A stretch of DNA of 64,000 nt from NCBI GenBank assembly GCA_029624735.1, contig JARSSM010000016.1, forward strand, positions 69,993 to 133,992. The letters are read 5' to 3'. The notes beneath the pieces are model-generated. The model ran no database searches, was not told where the DNA came from, and saw only the letters and a program-made list of their open reading frames with translations. Shown here piece after piece: positions 50,993 to 59,673 of the stretch; the first letter of the stretch is position 1; every line of letters starts with the position of its first letter. A program made the translations under genes and the position numbers. This stretch comes from Defluviicoccus sp. (GTDB lineage: Bacteria > Pseudomonadota > Alphaproteobacteria > Rhodospirillales > Defluviicoccaceae).

Positions 50993-53900
50993 TTACAGCC
51001 GATCGGGGCAGTGGAACTGGTCGAGCTCCGGCAAGGCGAAGGGGTTGATGACGCTGAACGCGCGGAGCTCGAACTGGGCCTGGTAGCCCTGTACGCCAAG
51101 GGTGACCCGGAAACGATCGACGTCGCTTCCTCTCAGCACCTGTGCCGCGTCGAGGAGGTGGAAGAACGCCCACGGCCCGCTTTTCGACAGCGTCAGCGTC
51201 TGGCCGATCTGTTCGATCGGTGTGAACGTCACCCGTGCGCCGCTGCCGGCCGCAGGCGGCCACTGCAGCCGGCGCGGCTGGCGCGGGCCATGCTGATAGA
51301 GGATCCGCTGATCGCCGATTTCGAGCACCACCTGGCGGGCGCGGTTGTCGAGCGTGAGCGGTTCGACCTCGAAGGCGACGCCGAACGGGCCGCTGCCGCC
51401 GGCGAAGAAGGCCTCGCGGATGCGTGCCGCCTGCTCGAACAGCCGCAGAGCACTGGCTGAGAGGCCGATCTCACCCGCCGGTCCCGGACGCCAGCGCCAG
51501 GGCCGCACGGACGTATCGGCGAACGGCAATACGTGCTCCTGGGCGAATTTGTCGAGCAAGCCGTTCGGGCCGAGAATGCGCACGAAATCGTCCAGATTGA
51601 CGTCCGCGGTTGCCGAACGTACGAACGGATAGCGGCCAGCGAGTGCCGCCTGGCATTGCGGCGCGACTCCGGTCGACCATGCGTCCTGGACCTGCTTCTT
51701 GGCACCGGCGACCGCGGGTTTCACGGTGGAGCCTTCGGTCGTCGTCACGAGGCTCAACAGCCAGCCCTTGAGCGGCTCCGGTTGCGGGCTGGCGAGGTTG
51801 CGGATCCGCACCGCCTCCGCCCGGCCGCGCGCAATGCGCTCTGCGGAGCGCTCAGCCGGGCCGGGCGCTTGCGCGCGCGCCTGAAGTTCGGACAAAAGAA
51901 ACTCATGCAACCCATTGAGCTGGGTGAGAATACCGTCAATCCGTGGCGGTGCAGAGCCTTCCGTCTTGACCAGGTCATAGAGCGCTGCGAACTGGCGATC
52001 GACCCGCTCGGCCGGATCGGCTGCCGCCGGTGCCGGGCCCTGGCCGCCGCTGCCCGGCCGGATCCAGCGCTCGATGCGGTCTTGGATCCGCTTCAGTTCG
52101 CCAGGGGTGGCGGTATCGCCGATGGCAGCGGCCAACGCGCGGGCGAGGCCGGTCTGCGCCGCGATCGCGCCGAGCACGCTCTTGACGGCTGAGTCCGGCT
52201 GGGCGAAGGCGCGAACCATGTCCGCCAGCTGCTCGGTGTTGTGGACCGGCGCCAAGCCCAGATCCCGAATGAAGGCATCCCAGACGCGGATGTAATCGGC
52301 GAAGTAGAGCTCCTCGACATTGCGCTCAAGGTCCGCCCGCTCATCGGCGCCCTTGAGGCGGGCATACTCGGGCCCCAGCACCCATGTGTCCTCGACGACC
52401 TCGCCGACAAGGACGGACCGCTGGCGGATGAAGGCGTCCTTGTAGCCCTCGATCGTGTAGAGGCGCGGGATTCCTTCGCTCAGCGGCTTGCCGGAGCGGC
52501 GGGCAAAGAAGCGGTGGTGTTCGGGTGGGACCGCGGTGGCGAGCGTCCAGCCGCTGGTACGCTCCGCACCTTGCTCGGTGCGCAACTGCGTGTAGACACG
52601 CGATGCGAGCGGCAACTGCAGCAAGGCCTGCCGCGCCTGGGCAATGAGCGCCGGATTGCCGGCCGGCGGCGGATTGAGCTCCTCTTCGAACAGGGCCTGA
52701 ACGTGGCCGTCCAAGTCCTCGCGCAGCGCTGCATTCGCCGCTCCCGGGAGGACACCGCCCCAGTCGCGTGCGAGCCAGGCGCGCAGCAGATCCGGGTCGC
52801 GCTGCTCCGGGGTGACGACCATCAGATAAGCCTTGAGTGCCTGATAGAGGTAATCGGTACGGCCGAGGCTGCCTGCGATCTGCTGTTCCATCCGCCCCAT
52901 CAAGCGCGGCAGCAAGAGGAGGTTGAGCGCTTGCCGGTACGTCGCTTCGGCTGCATTGCCGAGCTTTTCGGTCTGGTCCAGGCCGACGCCCAATGTAAAT
53001 GGCAAGCCTCGGTGCCGCTCGGCGTAACCTCCCGGCAGGTCCCGCAAAGCGTTGAGTGCGGCGAGCGTGCCTTCCATCCCGGCGCGGCCGTAAAGGGCAT
53101 CCCCGTTGGTCGACTTGACCTCATCGGCAGCCTGATCGGCCTCGGCAACCCAGGCCCGGTTGCCGCTGTAGCTCATGAACAGGAGGCCGATCAGGGCGAG
53201 CGTCAGGACGCCGGCACCGGCGTAGGCCGCCCATGACAAAGGTGCGCGGTGGCGCTCGAACCAACTGGTCGAGGTCACGAGTGCCGCTTCCTTGAATACG
53301 ACATCGCGCAGGAGCCGGGTCAGGAAGAAGCTGATGCCGCGGCCGCTGAAGGAGGCGATCGCCTGGCGCTCCAGGCCGAAACTGGCGGCGACGGCTCCCA
53401 GCACGCGATCGATGGGGCTGCCCTCCTGCGTCGCGCTGGTGAGGTAAATGCCGCGCAGGAAGGCGGGGTCCTCCAGCTTCGAGGGCTGAAACGCTTCTGT
53501 GAGGAACGCCTCGATCGGCGCCTTCAAGAACGCCATCTGCTGCGGGAACGACAAGATCATGCCGCGCTCGCCGATGTCGCGCGCGTCCTCCATCCGTACC
53601 AGCTGACGCGCCGTCAACCGCTCCATCAACTGATCGTAGGCCGGTGGGAACGCCGCCAGCACCTGCGCCGGAGAGCTGGACTCCGCGGCGCTGAAGGTGG
53701 TGCCCCACACCTGGGCGCGCTCCTCGGCGGTCATGGTGCTGAAGAACTCGCGGAAGCCGGCAACCAGATCGCACTTGGTCAGGATGACATAGACCGGCAC
53801 CCGGAGCTTGAGGCTGCCGTAGACCTCCCGGATCCGCCGGCGCACCGCCTGGGCATGCTGCTGGCGGGCGCCAGCGTCGCGCGCGATCAGCTCGGTGACG

Positions 53901-54592
53901 CTGAAGGCGACGATCACGCCGTCGACGGGTCGGCGCGGCCGGTGCTTGCGCAACAGATCGAGGAAACCCTGCCAGGCTGCCCTATCGACCGTCTCGTCGC
54001 TGTCTTGGGTGGTGTAGCGGCCGGCGGTATCGATCAGCACCGCCTCGTCGGTAAAGAACCAGTCGCAGTTGCGGGTGCCGCCGATGCCGCGCACCGCAGC
54101 CTTGCCGAAGCTCTCGGCCAGCGGGAAGGTGAGCCCGGAATTGACAAGTGCGGTGGTCTTGCCGGAACCCGGAGGGCCGATCATGAGGTACCAAGGCAGC
54201 TGGTAGAGCTGGCGACGGCTGCGGCCGCCACCGAGCCTGGTTGTCTTCAGCGTTGCCAGCGCTTCCCGGAAACGCTCGGCCAGGCTTTCCTGCTCCTCGC
54301 GTGCCGCCACCGCCTGCGGGTCCTCGACGGCCGGCGCCTTGGTGAGCTGGTCGAGCATCTTGGCGTTGTTGCGCCGCTGGCGAACAACGACCACCGCCTG
54401 ATAGGTGAGCCAGCCCAGCACGATAACGGCGATGGTGATCCAGCGTGCCGTTTCAGAGGCGAGCGGGACGTGACCGGCAAAGGCGAACGCCGGACCGAAC
54501 ACCCAGATCAGGACCGCGAGCAGCAGCAGGCCGAGGATGGAGATGGTCCATCGATTGACGATCCAGCCGAAAACCTTTCTCAGCACCTGCAC
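50993..54592 (-). CDS. tssM: T6SS membrane complex subunit TssM (IcmF)
   Basis: 1199 residues, starting GTG with CGGAGAA close by. Two N-terminal transmembrane helices (WTISILGLLLLAVLIWVFG and WITIAVIVLGWLTYQAVVVV) precede the cytoplasmic IcmF GTP/ATPase domain with Walker A GPPGSGKTTAL and the following TRNCDWFFTDEAVLIDTAGRY. A third helix (LSWAAYAGAGVLTLALIGLLFM) precedes the large periplasmic region, which ends in the TssM C-terminal domain (WPPAAGSGARVTFTP). It forms the envelope-spanning core with TssL and TssJ. Intact Walker A suggests nucleotide binding is retained. Confidence 0.96.
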   Translation of the reverse strand: MQVLRKVFGWIVNRWTISILGLLLLAVLIWVFGPAFAFAGHVPLASETARWITIAVIVLGWLTYQAVVVVRQRRNNAKMLDQLTKAPAVEDPQAVAAREEQESLAERFREALATLKTTRLGGGRSRRQLYQLPWYLMIGPPGSGKTTALVNSGLTFPLAESFGKAAVRGIGGTRNCDWFFTDEAVLIDTAGRYTTQDSDETVDRAAWQGFLDLLRKHRPRRPVDGVIVAFSVTELIARDAGARQQHAQAVRRRIREVYGSLKLRVPVYVILTKCDLVAGFREFFSTMTAEERAQVWGTTFSAAESSSPAQVLAAFPPAYDQLMERLTARQLVRMEDARDIGERGMILSFPQQMAFLKAPIEAFLTEAFQPSKLEDPAFLRGIYLTSATQEGSPIDRVLGAVAASFGLERQAIASFSGRGISFFLTRLLRDVVFKEAALVTSTSWFERHRAPLSWAAYAGAGVLTLALIGLLFMSYSGNRAWVAEADQAADEVKSTNGDALYGRAGMEGTLAALNALRDLPGGYAERHRGLPFTLGVGLDQTEKLGNAAEATYRQALNLLLLPRLMGRMEQQIAGSLGRTDYLYQALKAYLMVVTPEQRDPDLLRAWLARDWGGVLPGAANAALREDLDGHVQALFEEELNPPPAGNPALIAQARQALLQLPLASRVYTQLRTEQGAERTSGWTLATAVPPEHHRFFARRSGKPLSEGIPRLYTIEGYKDAFIRQRSVLVGEVVEDTWVLGPEYARLKGADERADLERNVEELYFADYIRVWDAFIRDLGLAPVHNTEQLADMVRAFAQPDSAVKSVLGAIAAQTGLARALAAAIGDTATPGELKRIQDRIERWIRPGSGGQGPAPAAADPAERVDRQFAALYDLVKTEGSAPPRIDGILTQLNGLHEFLLSELQARAQAPGPAERSAERIARGRAEAVRIRNLASPQPEPLKGWLLSLVTTTEGSTVKPAVAGAKKQVQDAWSTGVAPQCQAALAGRYPFVRSATADVNLDDFVRILGPNGLLDKFAQEHVLPFADTSVRPWRWRPGPAGEIGLSASALRLFEQAARIREAFFAGGSGPFGVAFEVEPLTLDNRARQVVLEIGDQRILYQHGPRQPRRLQWPPAAGSGARVTFTPIEQIGQTLTLSKSGPWAFFHLLDAAQVLRGSDVDRFRVTLGVQGYQAQFELRAFSVINPFALPELDQFHCPDRL

Positions 54593-54621
54593 ATTCTCCG
54601 GTCCCGGCGGTTGCGCCGGCT

Positions 54622-55953
54622 TCAGTTCGTTCGGGTCACGGGGATGTGGATCTCGACGCGCCGATTGAGCGCGCGGCCTTGTTCGGTGGCATTGTCCGCG
54701 ATCGGCACGCTATCGGCGCGGCCTTCGGTCTTGAGCCGGCCAGGGTTACCGAGTGAGGGCGCCAGCACCGCCGCGACCGCCTCGGCGCGCGCCTTCGACA
54801 GCTGGAAGTTCGAGGGAAAGCGGACGGTGCGGATCGGGATCGGGTCGGTGTGCCCGGAGACCGTTACCGGCATCGTGTAGCCGGCGAGAAAGACGCCGAT
54901 CTTGGCCAGCACCGGGCGTACATCCGGGCCGACTTCGGCACCGCCGGAGGGAAACAGGCCCTGGCTCGCGAAGACGATATCGGCCGCCGTGCCGCGGTCG
55001 CGGACCGAGACGACGCCGCGGCTGATCTCGGCAGCCAAGTGCGCCTTGAGCTTCGTGACCAGCGTCGGCTCCGCTGCCGGCGGCGATGCAGCGATGGCGG
55101 CGGGGGCGGGCGGCACCAGCGTGCCGATCTTGGCGTAGACCAGGTCAGAGGCCTCGTTGAGGCGGAAGCTAAAGACAAAATAGGCGATCAGCACCAGCGC
55201 CGCGGCGGCGGCCCCGATCACCCAGAACGGCACGAAGCGGGAGACCGCCGGCCGCCGGTCCTCGACGCCACGCCAGCGCGATGACAGCTCGTGCCCGGTC
55301 TCGCCGCGCTGCTGGCGGATCAGGGCCAGGGTTTCGGTGCGGATGCGGCCCAGGCGGTTGAGGCCATCCTCTTGCAGCCGATAGCGGCCCTGGAAGCCCA
55401 AGCTCAAGCAGACGTAGAGGACTTCCAGCAGGTCGAGGCTGTTCTTCGGGTATTCCCGCGCCTCCTTGAGGAAGCGAAAGAAGGTCTCGCCAGCCGACTG
55501 CTCCTTGTAGAAGGTGATCAGGAGGCCCTGCCGGCTCCATAGGCTGTCGAGCCCCCAGGGCGTACTCAGCACGGTCTCGTCGATCAGCGCGCACAGCGCG
55601 TAGCTTGCCTGCGCCGCCATCTTCGGCTCGACACCGGCCGCGCGCGCCTCAGCATCGAAGCGGCGGATCGCCTCGATCACGTCGCGGCGCAGGGCGGGCA
55701 CATCGTCGTGGCGGCGGGTTTCCCGCAGTTGGCGGACGAGTGCTATGAGGGGGGCTGCCGCCCGCAGGAGCGGGTTGCTGCCGGTCCCCTCGGGCAGCGG
55801 CTCCCCACTCCGCGTCGGCGCCGGCATGAGCGGCGGCGGCGGTGGTGCCGGACCGGCGGCAGCACCGCCACGGCGGCGCCCGCCCGGCGTCGGGATGAAC
55901 ACCGTGCGGTCGGCATCAGGCGGGGTGCGGAAGGGGTCGTCCTCGTCCTGCAT
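54622..55953 (-). CDS. tssL: T6SS membrane subunit TssL with OmpA-like domain
   Basis: 443 residues. After a Pro-rich N-terminus comes the DotU/IcmH cytoplasmic domain (AQASYALCALIDETVLSTPWG ... YVCLSLGFQGRYRL). One transmembrane helix follows (FWVIGAAAAALVLIAYFVFSF), then a periplasmic OmpA-type peptidoglycan-binding domain (VSGHTDPIPIRTVRFPSNFQLSKARAEAV ... RALNRRVEIHI). This extended form anchors the complex to the cell wall. It starts four bases after the tssK stop and precedes tssM by about 30 bases. Confidence 0.95.
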   Translation of the reverse strand: MQDEDDPFRTPPDADRTVFIPTPGGRRRGGAAAGPAPPPPPLMPAPTRSGEPLPEGTGSNPLLRAAAPLIALVRQLRETRRHDDVPALRRDVIEAIRRFDAEARAAGVEPKMAAQASYALCALIDETVLSTPWGLDSLWSRQGLLITFYKEQSAGETFFRFLKEAREYPKNSLDLLEVLYVCLSLGFQGRYRLQEDGLNRLGRIRTETLALIRQQRGETGHELSSRWRGVEDRRPAVSRFVPFWVIGAAAAALVLIAYFVFSFRLNEASDLVYAKIGTLVPPAPAAIAASPPAAEPTLVTKLKAHLAAEISRGVVSVRDRGTAADIVFASQGLFPSGGAEVGPDVRPVLAKIGVFLAGYTMPVTVSGHTDPIPIRTVRFPSNFQLSKARAEAVAAVLAPSLGNPGRLKTEGRADSVPIADNATEQGRALNRRVEIHIPVTRTN

Positions 55954-55957
55954 GGCC

Positions 55958-57298
55958 TTATCGCTTGATCGCCCACAGGGTCAGCGCAAGGTTGGGGAAG
56001 GTGCCGGCCACGTGCAGGGTAAGCACGCCTGACTGGTCGATCGCCCGCCACAGCTCGTGGTTCTTGTCGATCTCGAAGTAGGACGCGCCGGCGTGGTAGG
56101 GGACCTGGCGCGGCGCCGTCGGCCGGGCCCGGATCGGCACGCCGGGAAGGGCGAGATTGACCAGCTCGCGGATCTTCTCGACCGGGCCGATCTTGCTCTG
56201 GTCGCGAAAGGCGCGCACGAGCTGCTCCGGGTCCATATCGGCGCTGACTTCGAGGATGAATGCCGCGCTGTCCAAGAGGCTGCGATCCTCGATGATCGCG
56301 CGGCGGATGCCGAAGCGGAGTTCCTCCAGCGAGATGGCGGTCGCCGTCTGCTCCATGACCAGCGTTAGCGAGCGGACGATCGCATCCTCGACCGGCTTGA
56401 AGCTGGTGATCAGGTTCTCGTGCCGATAGCCGGGCATCGTTTCCGGCCGCTTCGTCTCCTCCGTGAAGGTGGCGAGTTCGCCCGCGATCGCCAGGAGATC
56501 ACGATAGAGCTGCTCCGGATGTGCTCCGCCCGCCTCGGCCAGGTGGCGGACGACCGGCTGCAGCCGATTGACGACTTGCAGCAGGAGAAAATCCGCGGTC
56601 TCGGATACGCCGCCCCGGCCGCCGGTCGATACGCGCGCCGCCAGCGCCTCGGCGCGCTGGCGCATCAGCCCCTCGATCTGGCGGAGGAAGCCCGTGAGCT
56701 GTGCGCTCGCCGTGTAATCGATGCAGCTCGGGATGAAGGCATCGTCGAGAACGATCCGGCCGTCCTGCTCCCGGACCTCGACGACGCGCGCCACGGGAAT
56801 GCCGAGCCAGCCGGGCGCCGGCTCGGAAGCGAGCCTGAGGCCTAGGCGCATGCGGCCGATCGCGATCTCCGCCTTGCTGCCGAGGCTGTCCTGGCCGATG
56901 TCGTAAACGCTGATCTCGCGTGCCTGGTAGCGGCCGAGCTGGCCCGCGGCCGAGACGATCTCGGCGGCGGCGCCGGCTTCCGTCTCGATCGGTGCCGCCA
57001 GCAGCACGATCTGATCGCGGACATCCTTGTTCAGGCGCAGGGGCGGCGGCGGATCCTGATCCTCCGGCACGTTGAACAGCGTTCCGTCCGGCATGATACC
57101 GCGGCAGCTTGGCACCGCCAGCTGGCCGCTCTCCAGGAGTGCGCGATCGATCTCGAGGCGCGACACCCCCCACGCGTAAGGCCGCTGCGCCAGGAGCGAC
57201 AGGGCGACGAGATGCTCAAGGCAGCGATCTTGCTGCTGGAAGTGCTGCGGCCGGAGAAACATCCCCTCTGACCAGATAACCTTGTTGTGCCACGGCAT
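55958..57298 (-). CDS. tssK: T6SS baseplate subunit TssK
   Basis: 446 residues. The opening MPWHNKVIWSEGMFLRPQHFQQQDRCLE is diagnostic of TssK, which links the baseplate to the TssJLM membrane complex. Other family segments include SCIDYTASAQLTGFL and the C-terminal VPYHAGASYFEIDKNHELWRAI. It follows tssJ in the minus-strand operon. Confidence 0.95.
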   Translation of the reverse strand: MPWHNKVIWSEGMFLRPQHFQQQDRCLEHLVALSLLAQRPYAWGVSRLEIDRALLESGQLAVPSCRGIMPDGTLFNVPEDQDPPPPLRLNKDVRDQIVLLAAPIETEAGAAAEIVSAAGQLGRYQAREISVYDIGQDSLGSKAEIAIGRMRLGLRLASEPAPGWLGIPVARVVEVREQDGRIVLDDAFIPSCIDYTASAQLTGFLRQIEGLMRQRAEALAARVSTGGRGGVSETADFLLLQVVNRLQPVVRHLAEAGGAHPEQLYRDLLAIAGELATFTEETKRPETMPGYRHENLITSFKPVEDAIVRSLTLVMEQTATAISLEELRFGIRRAIIEDRSLLDSAAFILEVSADMDPEQLVRAFRDQSKIGPVEKIRELVNLALPGVPIRARPTAPRQVPYHAGASYFEIDKNHELWRAIDQSGVLTLHVAGTFPNLALTLWAIKR

Positions 57299-57433
57299 CG
57301 CTAGGCGTGCCCTGCGCCTTGGTGCCGCGCATGTCTCATGCGTTGCTGCCGCCGGCGCCCGGTCTTGGCAAAGAGCCGTTGTTCTTGCATCCGTCCCTCA
57401 CTGGCCGGGGCAGCGCCTGCACTTGTTGCGGCG

Positions 57434-57991
57434 CTAGCCCTTCTTCGCTGGCTTTTCCTTTGGTTCCGGCACCGGTTCGATCACGATGTCGCGCGGACCG
57501 AGCTGGATCGTTACCTTCGTCGTCTTGTTTGGCGGCACCGGCAACAGCGCCCGCCATGTCGCCCGGTCGATCTCCTGATAGGCGGCAACAAAGCCGAGGA
57601 AGCGCACCTCGTCCTCCAGCTCCCGGCTCAGGGGCTGTGTCTCGCCCGGCCGCAGCACGAGCTCCGAGCGCTTGATCAGGTCGCCACCCAGGATGGCGGT
57701 ATCATTCTCATGCAGCTGGAAGAAGTCGGCACTCGCAAACGCCGTCTCGGCGCGCAGCGTGTAAACGCGCAGAAACAACGGCGCTGGGATTCCGCGCATG
57801 TCGGGGTTCAGGTCTTTCGCGGCGACGATCTTGGCCTCGACGCGGGTCGGCGGTGGCGGTGGGGGCGGCGGCTTGTCCCCACCGCAGCCGTTCGCACTGA
57901 AAAGCAACGCGCCCAGCGCGGCCATGGCGAACGCCCGCCGGGTGAGCTCGCTGCCTCTTCCAGCATTCCCGCGGCTCTGCGGCGCCGCCAT
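57434..57991 (-). CDS. tssJ: T6SS outer-membrane lipoprotein TssJ
   Basis: 185 residues with a signal ending AMAALGALLFSANGCGG (lipobox Cys near residue 36; the twin arginines in ELTRRAFAMA may indicate Tat-type export). A poly-proline run is followed by the TssJ beta-sandwich: PLFLRVYTLRAETAFASADFFQLHEND and ETQPLSRELEDEVRFLGFVAAYQEID, both typical. The tail is Lys/Pro-rich. GGAGGGAACG stands directly before the ATG. It anchors TssM to the outer membrane. Confidence 0.93.
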   Translation of the reverse strand: MAAPQSRGNAGRGSELTRRAFAMAALGALLFSANGCGGDKPPPPPPPPTRVEAKIVAAKDLNPDMRGIPAPLFLRVYTLRAETAFASADFFQLHENDTAILGGDLIKRSELVLRPGETQPLSRELEDEVRFLGFVAAYQEIDRATWRALLPVPPNKTTKVTIQLGPRDIVIEPVPEPKEKPAKKG

Positions 57992-58008
57992 CGTTCCCTC
58001 CGATCACC

Positions 58009-59490
58009 TTATTCGGGCTTGTTTGGCGCCCGTTTCTGATGCTGTTCGTAGGCGTGGCCAAATACGCGGCTGAACAAGCTATTGTAGCCAGTCTCGGCAT
58101 CCTCCGCGATGGTCTCGTAGAGCTGCAGGAAAGCGTCCCAGCAGCGTGCCTTCTTGGAGGACAGAAGCGCGCCTAGGCCGGCGTCATCACCAAGCCGCTG
58201 TTCGATCGCCTTCGGATCGAGGCGGCGCAGGAGGTCGAGCCAGGTCTCCTGCATCGCCGCCAGCACGGCGAGTTGATGGCCCTTGATATCCGCGAACGCC
58301 TCCTCGACCGCAGCGACCGCAGGCAGGTAGCCGCGCTCACTGCCGGTCAACAGCATCTTGATCGTGTCGTCGACGCCGAGCGTGAACTTAAGCGGATTGT
58401 TCTCGGTGGGGCGGAACTCGGTTGCCGCCGCCCCCATTTCGCGCTTCAGCGCGCGGCGGGTCTCAAGGACGGCGATCACGCCGGCGACGGCGGTACGCAG
58501 GATCGCGCCGGTCTCACGCAGCATGCGCTCCGGATCGGCGATCCCGGGCAGCGTACCCGCGGGATCGAGGCCGGCGCCCTCAAGGAAGGCCGTCACCAGC
58601 GCGGCGCTGCCCGCTGCGCGCTGTGGGGGAGGCGGTGAGTCGATCGCGGCGGGCCGTGGAGCCGCCGTCGCAACGGCATTCTCCATCGGCCCGATCGCCG
58701 GCAGCGGCGGGGGTGGCTTCGCTGCGGGAGTGGCGGCCGGCTCCGGCGCCAGCTTCGGCCCCGCGCGGCCAAGGTCCCAGTCCTCAGGGATGACGTCCGC
58801 CACCGGCTCTGCGGCGACCGGCGCCTCGGGAAGCACTTCGGGAATTGGCGCGGTCTGCGCGGGCTTCGGTGGTGCGGGCCTCGGTGGAACGAATGCGGCA
58901 TCGATCGGCGCGCCGCGGTCGAGATCGGTGAGCGGCTGCGGCCTGGCTTTCGGCGTCGGGCCGGGCCCGAACAGCGAAACGTCATCGGGGATGGCGGGCG
59001 GCATGGTCGGGCCTCCAGCCGCGGCCGGCCCCTGCAGCCGTGGCCCATGGTCCGGCCCATCGAACAGGTGCTGGGCGCTGGTCAGCGGTGCTTCCGTGCC
59101 CGGCTCAAGCGTAGCCTCCCCGCCGCCCTCGGCCGCGCTGCCGGGCGCGGGGAGGTCGCGCCGGACCGGCTGGTCGATCGCGACGTCGAGTTCAAAATCG
59201 CCGATGCGGATGCGGTCGCCGTGGTGCAGCTTGCAGCGCTGGTCACGCCCGACCGGCTGATCGGAGGCGTTAATGAACACGCCGTTGACGCTGTGGTCGA
59301 TGATATGAAAGGTGCTGCCGCTGCCTTCGATGACGCAGTGCCGCTTGGAGATCACTCGCCCGGGATCCGGCAGGACCCAGTCGTTGCCGGCGGCGCGGCC
59401 GATGCTCAACCGCCCGCTGGTGACCACCCGCGATGTCGGCACGCCCGCTGCCACCGGGTGGGCGCTGGTGAGCGTCAGGGTCAAGGACAC
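58009..59490 (-). CDS. tagH: T6SS-associated FHA-domain protein TagH
   Basis: 493 residues from a GTG. The N-terminal FHA phosphothreonine-binding domain shows SIGRAAGNDWVLPDP, the conserved SKRHC, and SVNGVFIN. A long Pro/Ala-rich linker (residues about 110-300) leads to the C-terminal TagH/ImpI domain (NNPLKFTLGVDDTIKMLLTG ... YNSLFSRVFGHAYEQH). Such proteins are the substrates whose threonine phosphorylation triggers T6SS assembly. It sits between the TPR-methyltransferase and tssJ genes. Confidence 0.93.
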   Translation of the reverse strand: MSLTLTLTSAHPVAAGVPTSRVVTSGRLSIGRAAGNDWVLPDPGRVISKRHCVIEGSGSTFHIIDHSVNGVFINASDQPVGRDQRCKLHHGDRIRIGDFELDVAIDQPVRRDLPAPGSAAEGGGEATLEPGTEAPLTSAQHLFDGPDHGPRLQGPAAAGGPTMPPAIPDDVSLFGPGPTPKARPQPLTDLDRGAPIDAAFVPPRPAPPKPAQTAPIPEVLPEAPVAAEPVADVIPEDWDLGRAGPKLAPEPAATPAAKPPPPLPAIGPMENAVATAAPRPAAIDSPPPPQRAAGSAALVTAFLEGAGLDPAGTLPGIADPERMLRETGAILRTAVAGVIAVLETRRALKREMGAAATEFRPTENNPLKFTLGVDDTIKMLLTGSERGYLPAVAAVEEAFADIKGHQLAVLAAMQETWLDLLRRLDPKAIEQRLGDDAGLGALLSSKKARCWDAFLQLYETIAEDAETGYNSLFSRVFGHAYEQHQKRAPNKPE

Positions 59491-59673
59491 AGGCTTCGGG
59501 CCTCACCTCACGCTGTCAAGTGACCCATCCCTTGGCCCACGCAGCCGCACGGGGCGAGGATGGTTCCAGGCGAAAAAGCCTTCGTGCCGAGCAGGCTAGC
59601 ACAGTCGCTTCGGCTTGCAACGCCCCTGCGGGCGCCCGCGGGCCGGCACGGTACCTCGCGCGGTCGCGGGCGG

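Noticed and set aside
53249..54880. 543-codon plus-strand frame opposite tssM
   Set aside because: Antisense shadow; tssM has Walker A and family segments on the other strand throughout this region.
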